Assembly: GCA_030849805.1 (NCBI GenBank)
Contig: JASANZ010002206.1
Location: forward strand, 1-64,000
DNA length: 64,000 nucleotides
Direction: 5' to 3'
Source of the DNA: Sergeia podlipaevii
Lineage: Eukaryota; Euglenozoa; Kinetoplastea; Trypanosomatida; Trypanosomatidae
Made by a program: the position numbers and the translations under genes. The stretch's first letter is position 1, and each line of letters starts with the position of its first letter. Under the pieces are notes generated by a model that made no database searches, was not told the DNA's origin, and saw nothing but the letters and a program-made list of their open reading frames with translations. This document shows, in pieces, positions 10,140 to 23,200 of this stretch.

Positions 10140-10292
10140 TCAGTTCGTCTTGGCCTGCTCCTTTCTTTCTTCCATGTTCTTTAGCTTTGGAGCAATAAAC
10201 TCCTTGTATGAGTATCCAAGAAGAGCAGCGACGACAACAAAAAGTAGCGTCCAGCTATTGAGAAAGGGCAAAAACTCAGATTCAGAAGTCAT
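10140..10292 (-). CDS. Micro-protein with one membrane span (paralogue B)
   Basis: The ATG at 10292 and TGA at 10142-10140 define 50 residues, below usual gene-calling limits. It begins MTSESEFLPFLNSWTLLFVV, spans a membrane at about residues 14-28, and ends with a charged tail (KLKNMEERKEQAKTN). It matches paralogue A at 8788-8976 at the EFLP-LN-W head, at the position of the span and at the PKLKxM motif, with no gaps needed over the first 40 or so residues. Conservation of protein but not of nucleotide sequence or flanks argues that both are translated and old. The N-terminus before the span is acidic and the tail is basic/amphipathic, so the tail probably faces the matrix or cytosol. The function is unknown. 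Confidence 0.72.
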   Translation of the reverse strand: MTSESEFLPFLNSWTLLFVVVAALLGYSYKEFIAPKLKNMEERKEQAKTN

Positions 10293-11144
10293 TCGGTGAA
10301 AGGGTGTGTAAGAGAGAAGGAACTACTATCGGAGCCTCGTGTTTTGCGCCTGTATGTAAATATAATAGATTTCTCTTCTTTGTTGTTGTTCCTACCAAAT
10401 ATGTATCAATAGTAAATGTATATATATAAAGGTAAGAAAAAATAAAAAAAGGAGAGAAAAGCGGTACTGCGGAAGGAAGTGTATAGTGAACTGTGTTCAC
10501 CTCGTAGTTAAATGATCTTCAGCATTGATCGAAAGAAGGCACAAAACATGGAAGAGCAGCATGTGAAACTTTCCCTTTTGTATTCTCTCCGAAAAAGGAA
10601 AATAATAATAATAATAATAATAACGCATACCACCAGTGGGAATTTTTATCTTCATTTTATATATATATAAGAAAAAGGCTCGTGCAATAATAATAATAAT
10701 AATAATGAAACGCAATATCGTGTTAGCTATTTTAATATGATAAAAAGTCTTGTATGCATGTATACACATTTCCCGTTCTCTTTTTCTTCAGTATCTTTTG
10801 TTCTTACTCCTGGCAGCATCATATTTGCTTTTTGATAAAGTAAGAAAAAAAAAACCCGAAGAACCGACAGAATTCGCTCTCTCTCTCTCTTCTTTCGTCG
10901 GATCAGGTTTTATGACCCCCTTCTGTTCTGAGGTACTTTCTTCCATAAAATGTGATACATTTTTTTTTTTGTGATAACAACAACAACAGTCATAAAGAGT
11001 TTGCATTCCTCTAAGCGTATGCAACACAACAACAACAACAACCAAAAAAAAAAAAGAAAACGCATAGATTGCACAGTACAGAAAGAGAGAAGAAAAGAAA
11101 GCAATCAAGGCATACTTGCTCATTCCACATAGGATTGCAGCACC
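10293..11144. other. Intergenic region, no gene seen
   Basis: The region has AAT repeats at 10600-10623 and 10686-10706, a TA run at about 10658-10669 and CAA runs at 10977-10988 and 11026-11043. The 111-codon minus frame at 10788-11123 is built of F, V and Y runs read from these repeats and is rejected as a gene. Confidence 0.6.
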
Positions 11145-13646
11145 TTAACTCTTTCCTTGTGCCCCTTTTCTACCCTGCGCCGCCTGCTGCTGCTGCTGCT
11201 GCCGCCCACTAGCCATTGCCATGATGCGCTTCTTCACTTTTGTTTTCACCAACAAGGACTCCTCGGCCTGCACAATCAACTTTGTTACAATGCCAATCCC
11301 CTTCGTACGACCTTCTCTAAAGATGAGCCGTTGTCCCTCATGCATGTACTCTGGGCGATATAAAAAGTGGAAGCGCACGAGCGAGCGATCACCAGTGCGC
11401 AGAATCTCTTGCGCGACGTAAGTGATACGTGCGGACTGGCGTACCGTGCTGGCGTGTATAACGGGCTCGTAGTTGGTCGAGATGGTCGTGGAGTGATACA
11501 AGATCGTCACCTCAGCCTCAAACTGCCAGTAGGAAGAAGGTGGGAAGAGAGGGTCACACAACACGTTGCCCTTTCGAATCGCACTGCGTCGCTCCTTTTT
11601 AAGGCACAACGCAGCGTCGTTGCCCGCGTCAGCGTGTGTAGAATCCACCCCCTTAACGTGAATCGACTTGATCGACACAGGGCGGTAGTTGCCCAAGGTG
11701 TCTGGACCAAGCAGAAGGGTGTCGTTGACGTGGAAAGAGCCCTGTGTAATGATCCCGCCCACAATGGTGCCGACGCCGGTAACGAAGAAGGTATTGTCGA
11801 TGATCATCTCCTTGGGGAGCAGACGCGCTTTGCGCCAGTCCTTGCGTGTGGGCAAAAAGTTGAGAAACTTCAGCAAAGCCGTTACACCTTCGCCAGTAAC
11901 GTTGCTGACCTCAAAGATGGGTGTAATGCGGTCATTTTTCAGATTCTTCGCGGCTAAGATGAGCTCCTCCTCACGCCGCACGGGGTATGGAAGCTTGCGA
12001 ACAGTAGGAATCTTAAGAAGTTTGTTTATGTTCGTCAGCGTCTCCTTGAGAACATTCTCTGGGGTTGCGTCAATACGTGTGACGACAACAAAAAATGGTA
12101 TCTTCAAGGCTAAACAGAGTGCCATGTGCTCCTTGGTCATGCGTTGAATGCCGTTATTGGCACTAATCACGACGCAGCTGTAGTCTGGCATGTTACGCGT
12201 CATACCAAGCACCGTTGTTTTGAGATACTTCTCATGCCCAGCCAAGTCATAGAGCGTAAATACCTTTGCGCTACGCGTTGCCAGCTCCTGAGGAGTAAAC
12301 TGTCGTGTAGGAGCTGTGCCGGATCCGAGTTGATAGTTGACCACACTACCTGTTCTGGAGAACCCCAGGTGATTCTCGCTGATACTCGAGGTACGCCCAG
12401 TTGCGGCCTCGTGCTTGTGGTTAAACACAAAGGCTCGTGCAAAGCCACGACCGTCATCACGGCATCCCCGTGTGAGCACAGAGGTCAACGTCGACTTGCC
12501 GCTATCTACGTTGCCGCACATCGCAAGCCGCATCTGGATGTGTTCTTCGGCCTGATCGTGGCGTAGAAGAAATTCTTGAGCCCACACAGTCGCCACAGCT
12601 GCCGCTGATGTTGCTCCACTGGATGAGTCGCCACCAGCACTCTCGCTATTCATCGCTGTTGACGCACCAGCAGAAGACTTTACAGGGACCTCACGCGGCT
12701 CCGACAGCACTGGTGAGCAGCCAGCTTGAATGCTCGCGCTGCTAGCGCGCAGTTCCGCAACGCGACTCTCCAGAGCCTCGCGTGTTTCCGCAGCGATGAA
12801 AACGAAACATTCACCCTGGCCTGCCTGTATGAGCTCGCCCAATGCCGCTGCACTGATATCCCCACAACCCATGGAAGCAGCGGCAGCGGAGGCGGCGGCA
12901 CTACTGCCTTCTGTATGTTTCTTGTTAGGATCCACATGTTGCTGCTGCTGCTGATGGTTGTCTGCCGCTTCCACCTTTTCACATCTTCCGTATTTTGTGA
13001 TGAGCTTCGATGTGGTCAGCTTCTTTGACAAACTGTTGAGAAGAGCCCCCACGTTCTCCTTCATAGCATGCTCGCCCTTCTTGGCATTGAAGGCTTGGAT
13101 CAGCACTTCCAATTCTACTGATGCCGTCGTCGACGAGGACGCTTCTGCGGTTTTCTCGACACGAGCGCTTGCTTGAAGCGACTCTTTAAACGCCAAGAAG
13201 CGATGTGATTTCTCTTCGGTCAGTTGTTTCATATGAATAAAGGATGCCTTGCTGACTTCTGCAAGAGCGTCCCAGTAGACCACAACGACAAGCGCCACTA
13301 GACACCGCTGCGGCAGCGGTGACGAGGAAGAAAAGATTGCCGCTGGTTGTGTGCTGTTGTCCGCTGAGTGTGCACCTAAAGAGAAGGGGGGAGAGACGTA
13401 TTCCATGATTTTCTTCTCTGCCAATGTACAATACGCATCTGTGTCCGTTGAGGTGGTGCCGCTCTTCTCTCCACCCCTATCATCCGCCGCTGCTAATTCT
13501 GATTCTGATTCTGATGATATTGAAGTGCTTAGAATAGCATCGAAGCTGCCACGCATTCCCTCTGTGAGAACATCTTGGATTAGCCATCTTGCCAAACTGG
13601 CCTCTGCGGCAGGCTCGTAGACAACAACTGCGATTGTTTGAGCCAT
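11145..13646 (-). CDS. GTPBP1/GTPBP2-type translational GTPase
   Basis: I start at the ATG at 13646 (MAQTIAVVVYEPAAEASL), giving 833 residues. The frame extends 20 codons further, but those are isoleucine-rich and look untranslated. After a long, low-conservation N-terminal part with Ser, Ala and Gln runs, the GTPase core begins near residue 370. It shows G1 GNVDSGKS (about 377-384), G3 DLAGHEKY (about 465-472) and G4 TRID in place of NKxD (about 520). Threonine/arginine at that point is typical of the GTPBP1 group rather than of EF-Tu. Two beta-barrel domains of the EF-Tu type follow (TGVGTIVGGIITQG, then IVRFHFLYRPEYMHEGQ-like sequence), and the tail is Gln/Lys-rich. In animals GTPBP1 acts in translation elongation or stalled-ribosome resolution and in exosome-linked mRNA decay. 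The trypanosomatid role is inferred. Confidence 0.88.
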   Translation of the reverse strand: MAQTIAVVVYEPAAEASLARWLIQDVLTEGMRGSFDAILSTSISSESESELAAADDRGGEKSGTTSTDTDAYCTLAEKKIMEYVSPPFSLGAHSADNSTQPAAIFSSSSPLPQRCLVALVVVVYWDALAEVSKASFIHMKQLTEEKSHRFLAFKESLQASARVEKTAEASSSTTASVELEVLIQAFNAKKGEHAMKENVGALLNSLSKKLTTSKLITKYGRCEKVEAADNHQQQQQHVDPNKKHTEGSSAAASAAAASMGCGDISAAALGELIQAGQGECFVFIAAETREALESRVAELRASSASIQAGCSPVLSEPREVPVKSSAGASTAMNSESAGGDSSSGATSAAAVATVWAQEFLLRHDQAEEHIQMRLAMCGNVDSGKSTLTSVLTRGCRDDGRGFARAFVFNHKHEAATGRTSSISENHLGFSRTGSVVNYQLGSGTAPTRQFTPQELATRSAKVFTLYDLAGHEKYLKTTVLGMTRNMPDYSCVVISANNGIQRMTKEHMALCLALKIPFFVVVTRIDATPENVLKETLTNINKLLKIPTVRKLPYPVRREEELILAAKNLKNDRITPIFEVSNVTGEGVTALLKFLNFLPTRKDWRKARLLPKEMIIDNTFFVTGVGTIVGGIITQGSFHVNDTLLLGPDTLGNYRPVSIKSIHVKGVDSTHADAGNDAALCLKKERRSAIRKGNVLCDPLFPPSSYWQFEAEVTILYHSTTISTNYEPVIHASTVRQSARITYVAQEILRTGDRSLVRFHFLYRPEYMHEGQRLIFREGRTKGIGIVTKLIVQAEESLLVKTKVKKRIMAMASGRQQQQQQAAQGRKGAQGKS

Positions 13647-14260
13647 TGTCGACCAAATATATATATACCGTCTGATTTCTGTCAAAACAATAATAATAAT
13701 AGCCAATCAAATTCGAAGCAAAACACACACACACAGGAAAAAAAATAGAAGTACTAATCGCAAACGTAAAATAATAAAGAATGAAACAACAACAAACCAA
13801 TAGGTACAGGTAGTTTCGTTTCACGCGTCTGTATATGTATTTATAGGAAGAGTACCAAAATATCTAGGAGAAACGTAAGATAAAAATAATTTTTGTGTAA
13901 AGCTATTTCAGTGTATTGACCTACGTAAAATGGGGGAATTCCTCTTATTATACCAAAGTTTTTAGTTTAATAGAGATCAGCAAAAAAAAAAGAGAGAGAG
14001 AGAGAAGAAGCAGAGTGTGATAGATAAGGTGGTGATACAATAGCGCAATATAGACAAACCCTGCACGTCCTTCAAAGAGAATATTTTTAAAATGTCTTTG
14101 GTTTCATTCGTATCGATAAATTATCCAGAAAAAGAAAAAAAAAAAATGCATGTCACTCTTCTCTTCCTCCCATTCATTTTTTTATATATTCGAAATGCAC
14201 TTCAATAACGATTTCCATATCTCACTATCTATCTATCGATCTTCGTTCTTGTTTCTCAGC
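13647..14260. other. Intergenic region, no gene seen
   Basis: About 0.6 kb of A/T-rich DNA with a GA repeat at 13992-14008, a CA run near 13721-13735 and homopolymers. No supported open frame was found. It should carry the BEACH gene 3' UTR and the GTPase gene 5' UTR. Confidence 0.6.
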
Positions 14261-17200
14261 TCAATGAGAAAAGAGATTCTTACCTCCTTTACGCTTCGCG
14301 TTGCCACCACCACCACTGCTGCCGCTGCCTCCGCTATCTATGCCAGCAAGCAAGCAATCGTCAAATGCAAACTCACGTACAGCGCCAGAACTGAAGCCAA
14401 CCAAGAAGTGCGGCACGTCCAGTGTATCCTGCCATATCGCTGTCACTGCCCCCAAGCCGTCGCTGGCACCGACTCCACTGCCAGGATGCACCATCGCATG
14501 GAAGTCCACCACGGCAATCTTCCCAGGTCGAACGGTGTCAGGCGGAAGCCGCGTAGACCGCCAGAGGCCGATGCTCCCGTCCTGATGCCCTGAAATGTAG
14601 AGCGCGATGCCAGCGGCCCACTCACGGGTTTCAAAGGAGCGAATCGCAGTCATATTTGGTAAGAAAGTGGACAATGTCGACTCCATTGGGGGTTGGAGAA
14701 AAGAAGAAACGCCAGAGGCATTTAGTGGCATCCTAGGAGAAGATCCAGCGTTTGACGTGACTTGTGTCTGGGGCGGTACGTGTGACGGCAGTGGCAGACT
14801 CACGATATCAACCGCAACGCCGATGCTCCCATCGTCATCCTCCAGCATGGGTGGTGGCGGCTGAGACTCGGTGGTGTCCTTCTGTGTGCCTTTGTTCACG
14901 ACGGACGACGAGGCGTTGGGTGTATAACTGTGTTGTGAAAGGGGCAGCATTCCAACGGCAAACGGTTCACCATTAGAGTCAAATATCATCAGGTGTCTAC
15001 ACGTTACCACCACCGTGTGCACTGAGACACTGCCAATGCACACCGCCACGACAGAGCGGTCGTCAAGAGCGGTGGTGCTGTTGCCGCTGCTAGCATCTGA
15101 CAGCGGAAGCAATGCACCAACGTCGAGTCGGCAGAGCAGCGAAGTGTGTGTCTGCTGCACTCGCCACACAATGGGGAAGTCAAACGGGCTGCGGGTAAAC
15201 GTCACCGCACGACTAACGATAGGGTCGGTGACGACGCCAGTAATACGATGAGTGTGGTGACACAGAGCCACGCAGGTGATGGTCGTGCCAGGGCTTTCGG
15301 GGTCTGGATAGAGACAATACGCAGTGCCGCCATCCTCCTCTGTCTCGTCATCACCATCGGAGACAGTGTCCTCGTCAATATTGTTACTCTTCCTCATCTC
15401 TCTGTTTGTCATTCCTGCCGTGATAGAAGTGTTGACAAGGGCAGTTTGCCTTTCTCCAACGCCCTGCGCTGAGGGATGTTTGAGTGGAGAGGAGATGGAC
15501 AGGCTACTACTTCGCGCCATTTCTTTGCCATGACCAGTGCTGCGGGCATTTGGGCCTGCACGATTACCACTGCCGCTGCCGCTGCTGCTGCTGGCGGTGG
15601 TAGCCACTGTGGTGGCAAGAATGAGGGACTCCCGCGTGCTGGCCACCACGACGCCAAAGGACGCGCAGCTGTCATCCGGGACTAGCAGAGGAACTGTAGA
15701 GTCAAACACGCCAGTTAGCACAGAGTAGCGCGCGAGACGTGGTTCATGCTTGTACCAGCACAGCACATGATCGGTATCATCTACGCCGGTTACACGTGGT
15801 CGACAAGCAAGTAGCTTACCGCTGGATCGTACACGCGTAAAGCCCAGAACGGCGGAATGCTGACCACAAAAACGGTCTACTAGCGCCGCAGGCAGCTCAT
15901 GCATCACCTGCGGCTCTAGTTCTGTCAGAGTAAAGTACGTCTGCGGGCGGTCATCCTTGGCAAGCACAAGCATACGCATCACCTTTGGCGATTCTCGCTC
16001 AAACGCCATTGTGTAGGTCGCACCGCTTGCCTTTCCCGCCGTTGCAGCAGTGACGCTTCCTTGGCGATCTCCACTCACACCACTGCTACCACCCGCAAGG
16101 CCGCCGGCTGCCGTGGCTGCGGTCGCCCTCGCTGCCTGCTCCTCACATTCAAGCGCGCGCATCGAGGACATCAGAGCGACCTGTGTCGTGGCGTTAGTGC
16201 TAGTGGAAATGCTGCTATTGTTGTTTCCTGCTGAGGACAGGCCACGCTTCACCGGCTCCAGCTCACTCCTCGACGGATGCCGCTCCTGAAACAGCTGCAA
16301 AGGTGTTTGGCCAAAGTTCTCCACCTCAGCAACGATCACGTCGCACTCATGGCGAGTCTTCGCATCCGCGAGAGCCTTGGCCACCTCTTCGCCGTATGTC
16401 ATGCGCTGGAATAGATTGAAGCGCTCTGCAGCGAGAGGACCGCGACGGCGCACGCCGAAGATGAGATCAATCCACTGATGAATGCGGTTCGTTACGTACG
16501 GACACTCGAGTGTGTAACGCATGACCGCCGTAAACACCTGCACCGAGCCGCGTGCCCACGGAGGCAGTTGGACGTCGTTGACCACCGTCCCATCGCTTTT
16601 TTCGCCAAACGGTAAGTGATCGTTGTTAAGGAGAAACTGATTGTTAGAATAAAACTCTGGCAGCAGCTCTTTACAGTCCGCAGGTCCACGCACGCAGGAC
16701 GCGAAGGATGCTCCAAGGGAGTCGAAGAGACGTGTGGCGATGTCAAACGTACCGCCTTGAAAAATTTTCGCAAAGGTCGTGAAGGGCTCCACGCGCAGCA
16801 TAAAGTACAGTATCGCTCCACTGGTAGAATAGTGAGTACCGTGGTGAAATGGAAAAGCCCGATTGGTCTCCAGATCCACCACCTCCTTAGTGTTTTCGTA
16901 GAAAGCGGTGATTGCATCACGGCGAGTTTGCGTTTGAGCTCCTATTGGGAAGGCCAAATCGCGGAAGGTGCGAACGTTTTCGAGATCCAGCACGGATGCC
17001 TCGTAGTCCGCGAGCACCCAAGGGAAAACAGGATACTGATTATAGTCGTGCAATGTTCTACCAGCTGCTTTATTCAAGAAGTAGAGGTAGTCGAAATTAG
17101 ACACAGAGCCTGCTGCCCAGCGTACGAGCATCTTGCGGAGCGCCACAGGTCGCTTGGTGTCGTCACTAAACTTGCATCGCTGTTGCTTTAAGACGCCACG

Positions 17201-20200
17201 TAGTACCGTCAAGAACTGCTCACGCGCAGAGGGGTTCATGGACTGGGTGGCATCCATAATGGAGAGCATAGGGCCATCATCATGCAGAAGGCCAATGGAC
17301 ACTGCGGTGTCCATGTGCACATACCGGAGACAGCGCACTTCGCAAATGTTTTTCACTGAATAGGACCAAAAGAGCTGCTGGTACATCGCACTAGTAGACT
17401 GCCGCACTGACTGCGCCACGCGCGTGCCATCTCTGCGTACCTGCTGCTGTTTGCGTGCGTCACGATTGTCCATGAGAAGCCGTTGAATCTGCTTTGTCAT
17501 GGCGGAAAAACTAAATGCATTGGAGCGCTTCCGGTGCGCCCCAGCTGGCGTGTAGACGGATCCTTGAGAAGCTGCCACGCTCTGTGTGTCTTCACTAACG
17601 CCACCGCCATGCGTGCCGTCCCAGTCATCCTCATCGTCGTCGTCGTCGTCCTCATCGTTGTCTTGCTCAAAATCTTGGTGGTCGCCATCCGCATCGCCCC
17701 CGTTGTTGTTGACACCCTCGCTGTTTTCTCCGTCATACGACTGCTTGTACCCTGAAGCCCCACTACTGTTTCCCCTTGCAGTGCTAGCTCGGCCACCGCC
17801 ACCACCTCCATCACGGTTCTTGCGGCCCGCTGCATCTCTGCGATCTCGCTTTTCGTACTGACATAAAATGATATCACCTGCTTGAGTGACGCGCGAAAAG
17901 CCAATCACGCGCATCGTGGTGTCGGTGAGAAGAATCAGACACGGTGTGGCGTGAATACCGTGAATGCGGAATCCGTTGCTGATGAATCGCAGTACATCAT
18001 TTGGCTGGATCAAATACTGCAGCAGGTTGAGTGCCGATGGAGTCAGCTTGATGGCAGAATCCACAAAGGATGGGGAAACATCTGCAATAAGGTGGGGGCG
18101 GCTGCGCAGCGCAAGAGGCGGCAGAAGCAGTAATATGTGATTGAGCTGTTCCTCGCACCGCGCGGCACGCACGACGCTCTCGCCAGATGCAGTCATCACG
18201 CCTGTGATGCCAGAAGCAGGATCGCACAGACTTCTACGATCGCGCGAGCCGTTTTGCGGAAGAGCATCGTGGAAGTGACACATGGGTACAATGGTTGCAT
18301 AGTTCCTGCGCAAGTCGAAGTAATGACAAGCACGTGCGCTTCCACAGGAATCTGCGCTATCCGCTGCCGTGGATGTCACTGTGTTCCCTCCTCCCAATTG
18401 ACTCGCCTCCGCAGAAGTGCCTCGCTTCTTTTCTTTACCCGTAAAGCGCGCTTGTTGCCGCCGGGGTGACACGTCACAGTTACTTGTCATGAGCCAGTTC
18501 TCCTGAGCCTGCTCCAGCCTCAGCGTGACAGCAATATAGGATGAGAACTCGCGTCTGTACCGCGCACACAGCTGCACTACCCTGTACCCATCCCTGATCT
18601 CCGCAACGCTCGCGTAAAGGCTGTTGTAAGCGGTGATGCGCTTGATGTACTCGCTGCGGATCTTGATGCTCACCTTGAGCGCCTCATCCGCTTTTGCTTT
18701 GGGCCGGCCAGAGATTAGAGTGTCCAGTAGAGAGGCATTTTTCTGAGAATACTTACTAAACGCACGGAAGGCATCCACCTCCGCCTCTAGGCCCTCGCCG
18801 CGTGCGAGCGCCTCGCAGAATCCATCATAAAGGGAGAAGCGCTGCGTCAGCGTACGCGCGTTGAGTGCCTTCTGCAAGTCCTGTGTCCCACTGTACGTCT
18901 TGGCGATATGGCGGAGGATGAGAACAATATAGAAGTCTCGCTGCGTCACTTCTGCCTCAGACATCCACGCCGGCGGCAAGGAGACATAGAGGCGATATAG
19001 CACTCGCAGGAAGCATTCAATGGAGCCCTTGAGACACCACTCCGCCGTCATGACGCGTGTCGTCACACGATGAATCGTTTCAATCGTATCCAGCGAGATA
19101 CTCTGTAAAGAAGGACGGTTTAACACAAAGACACAGGAGCGCAGCACCTGTCCCTTGAGCACTTCCTGATAGCGACGCGGCCACACTTTTGAGAATACCA
19201 AAAGAGACAAGAAGTACTCGCTGGCTGTAGCGAGGCTTATGACGCTGGTGGAGAGCATCTCCACAATGAGTTCGGTGAAGCGGCTGATGTTGTAGAGAAA
19301 GATATCCAGCATGCCATTTGCGCTTGTCGCATTGCTGGCCGCTGCCGCTGCCGACGCCACCTCAGTCTGCCACGACTTGAACGTGGCGAAGGAGTTTGAG
19401 CGCTCAGATGAAGTCATGAGGCCCAGAGGGCTTGAAAAGAGGTCGCTATCCGCCGATGTTCGAAGAGCTATGGAGCTGTGCTCGTCCCGCACGTTGGCCA
19501 GCACATGGAAAATGAAGAAGTGAATCAACATGTTGGCGTAATTATCACTAGGCGTGGAGGCGCTCTCACTACTGTTGACGATATCGTTGTTGTTGTTGGT
19601 TGTGGTGTCACCTCTACCCATCGCAGCACCATGACTTGTAGAGAAGTTTACTGGCGTCGCATGTGGCGTGTGACGGGGAGAGCCCGGATCGTTATGAGAA
19701 GACGCAAGTAGAATTTGAAAGAGAAAGCCACCGCAAGTGCCATACGAAGGCCCACCTATCCACTGTGTCATGGGCAGCACATGAAGAGAAGATGTGATAA
19801 AAGCCGCGAGGATATCAATGGCCTCGGAACGGATCACGTCACCTGGAGCGCGGAGCGAGCGGGAAAGGTGTTCTAGATAGACCGCACTGCGCTCACGCAT
19901 ATCGGATAGGGTCGGCGTGGCATTCGATGATAGAATGTCACTCGGCTTTCGTGTTACTGCAGCAGCAGCAGCAGCGGCATGATCATCTGCTCCGACCTCC
20001 TCACCCTCTTCTTCCATTCTATTATCTTCGACCGTGAGCGGCTCGCATTCTCGCCTTTCCGGGACGTTTTCTACTAATTGAGAATGTGAAAGCTGTGAAT
20101 GTGATAGAGATGAAGCTTTCGTACGAACTTTACTCACTGCTGATGCTGCTATCATCTGCAGCTCATGGGGCAGCTCCCCTTCCTCAGCGACGATGGAAGA

Positions 20201-23200
20201 AGAGATGTGGCTGGTGGAGCGCACAAGTGAGGATGATGAGGATGATGATGATAAAGTGCTCTGAAATGATGCAGTAGACTTGGCGTCATCCTCACAATCC
20301 CTTTCGCGCCCTTCTTCTCGTGAAACCCCCTCGCTTTCCTCCTCCTCCCTACTTGCAGTCGCCCGTTCCCTTCGCGAGGCGTGTGCTGCCGCACGAAGAT
20401 TCTCCACGGTAAGACTCGATGCATTCGTAAGAGAAGATTGTGCTATGAAGCTGCCTACCTGCATATCCGTCGTGGACGCTCCTCCTCGCCCTCCAACTTC
20501 TCCTTCCTCGGTAATGCTCATTGGCCCTTCCACCAATGAGGAGTTGGCGACGCTACTGGGTGACATGCTAGCATCTGCACCACGCACTGTGTGCAGTTGT
20601 GTCGCAGTGTAGTTGCGCGTCAGGCACAGTTCCTCTTCGCCCTCAGCCACGCAATCTGCTCTTCGCGTATCCGCATCGAGTACGATCGCACTTGTGCTTG
20701 CACTCATAGAGGGTGTCACAGTCGTTGCCGATGCTGCTGAGACTTCAGCAGCACGACGCACATCTGCCCCAGTGTGCAGGCCCAATATGCTTCCCTGCCT
20801 GCTTAGGGACGCCACCACCGCCGCAGCGCTCTCACTCGAAGCCGCCATGAGCGCCTGCACACCTTCTCGAGCACACAAAAGTGGATGAATGCGAAAAAGC
20901 GCAGGATCCGCGGCACGAACGTAGGCGTTCATGCGCTCCAGCTGCTCCTCCACTGTATCCGATGTCGTACAGCGTATGAGCGTGCGTATGGCAGACACCT
21001 GCAGCGGTGATGAGACAAAGGCAAAGAAGAGCTGAGGCTGAGCAGCGTACTTGCGGAGCATGCGAACAAGAAACATGCTGCCGCAATCGCGGTGGGCAGA
21101 AGGAGCGCTCGCTGGGGCTGTACTGGTAGTCGCGCCTGGCAGAGGGGTGTCAGGCAAGTAAGCAAAGGACGTCTTTGTCGTCACCTTTGGTTCAGACCTC
21201 TCGTTGCCTGTAAAGCCCCTCTCCTCATCGCTGCCCACAGCAGAAAAAGAGGCAATATTGCTATTTGCAAGGTGAGAAGAAGCGCCTTTAAATACCCAGT
21301 CATAGCGTCGCATCTGAAGTGGGATCCACAGCAACACACAGGTGCGTAGGACCGCAAAGGCACGCCTGTGTTTCTCCGAGCGCACCCGTGGCGCATCGCT
21401 CACAATTCTCGCAGGTGGCGCTTGAGCAACTACTTCTCCACTGAACGCAGTCTTACATGTACCGCTACTACCACCAGTACTGGCATTCCCGCGGCGCTGG
21501 CTGCTCAGAGGACTCGTCTCCCGCAGCTTTCCTGAGATCCGGTCAAGCTCCTCCTTGATCACCTCCGCTCCATCCACGTGTAGCTCCTCCACTCGGTGTC
21601 GTGCTGTCTTAGGATAGCGAGCTAGACGAATCCACAGCATTAGCCGCGACGCAAGCCGCACCACCATCAGGTAGAGTCGGAGTTTCTGTGTAGCTGAGCG
21701 TCGACGCAAGCGCTGCCGAACTGTGTGCAAGTGATATGGCCATCGCCGCGGTGCCTGCGCGAGAACACACTGCAGATGAAGAGAGGCAATATGCAACATA
21801 ACCGGGGCCACAATCGGATTCACGGTGGGTGCAAACGATGAGGACAGCACGTGTTGAAGCTGAGTCTGAATAGAGTGGGAGTCGGAGAGTATGTTAAGCT
21901 GTGACCCAGCACCGAGTGTGATAGAGAGTAGCAGCAGGACCAGATCTTCATGAATAGCGTGAGGGGCGAGGGCGGTGATGAGGGTGGCTTGGTGTTGCAT
22001 CGCCTCCTGCCGCAACACAAGGGATTGCTGTACGGCATCAAAGAAGAGACGTGTTGCGTACATGACACTAACCGGATCTGCAAAGCGCGAGAGACACGTG
22101 ACGTACCAAGGTAAATCTACCACTCGGCAGAGTGCGGCCATGAACGCGGTGCTGCTGGGCCCACTCACGCACTCAATAAGCGCGCGAAGAAGTGTGACGG
22201 TGAGACTAGTCGCTGTCGGCGTCGGCAGCTGTGCTCGGACATGGCGAAGGTAGGGCAGACATACATGCACGCGGGCGTTACGGGTGCTCGTGACCCACAT
22301 CGCGGACGGGGTCAGTTGAGCCACTGCGCAGACAAGGCCGTGAAGGAGCGCTTCGTCCATGCCACAAGAGACTACCATTGCCTTCATACACGCAACGAGG
22401 GCCTCGTGAAGCTCAAAGGGCATCCTTGAAGCGGATTGAACGAACGTGTTGAGCAGACGATCTACAAAGCGGAAAGGCACAAGCATGAGTGTATTTTGCT
22501 TTGCGTATCGAGTGCTGGATAGGGTAAAGAGACCGGTCATTCGGTTGACGAGACGAAGCGCGCAGGTACGTGGCATCGCAGCAAGCAATTCAGCGTCCCC
22601 GAGGATAAACAGAAACAGGAGTCGGTTGAGCACCACGGTGTGTGCCTCATCGTTGAGGGAAGCCGCCGCCTGCGTGGTACCAAGGTAAAGGAGAGAATCG
22701 CAGACACGGTGCGTCACAAGGGAGCCCTTCTCCTTCAGCAAGTGACCCAGCAGGAGATACGTCCTTGCGTCCAAGTTCGAAAACGTTTTCGTCCGCCTCA
22801 CGGTCTCGGCAAAGAGCGCTACCAACTCTCCCAGCTCGTCACAAGTGGTTACTTCGTTAATCCATTCAAGCATATGCTGCACACCTCCTCGCACAGCCCA
22901 GAGTTGATAAAAGTCTACCCAGCACTCCGGTGCCGGAGCGTGGCGTCCAACGATCTTGGCAACTAGAGGAACGCAATGTGGCATCGCATCCAGGGCTTGT
23001 TGCTGCTGCTGCTGTGCAGAGTCATGACCACCGCCGCCGCCGCCACCTCCTCCTCCTCCTCGGCTCGCGCCACTTCCCTTCTGCCCATCTTTGCCACTAC
23101 TTTGTCCTGCTGTCGTAGTAGCGCCTAAGGAGGTCGATGCGCTCCGCGAGAACTTCGAAGGCAACGACGATTCCATCGCAGAAGCGGTTACCATATTGTG

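Noticed and set aside
10788..11123. 111-codon minus-strand frame rich in F, V and Y
   Set aside because: It is a translation of CAA and A-rich repeats in the spacer.
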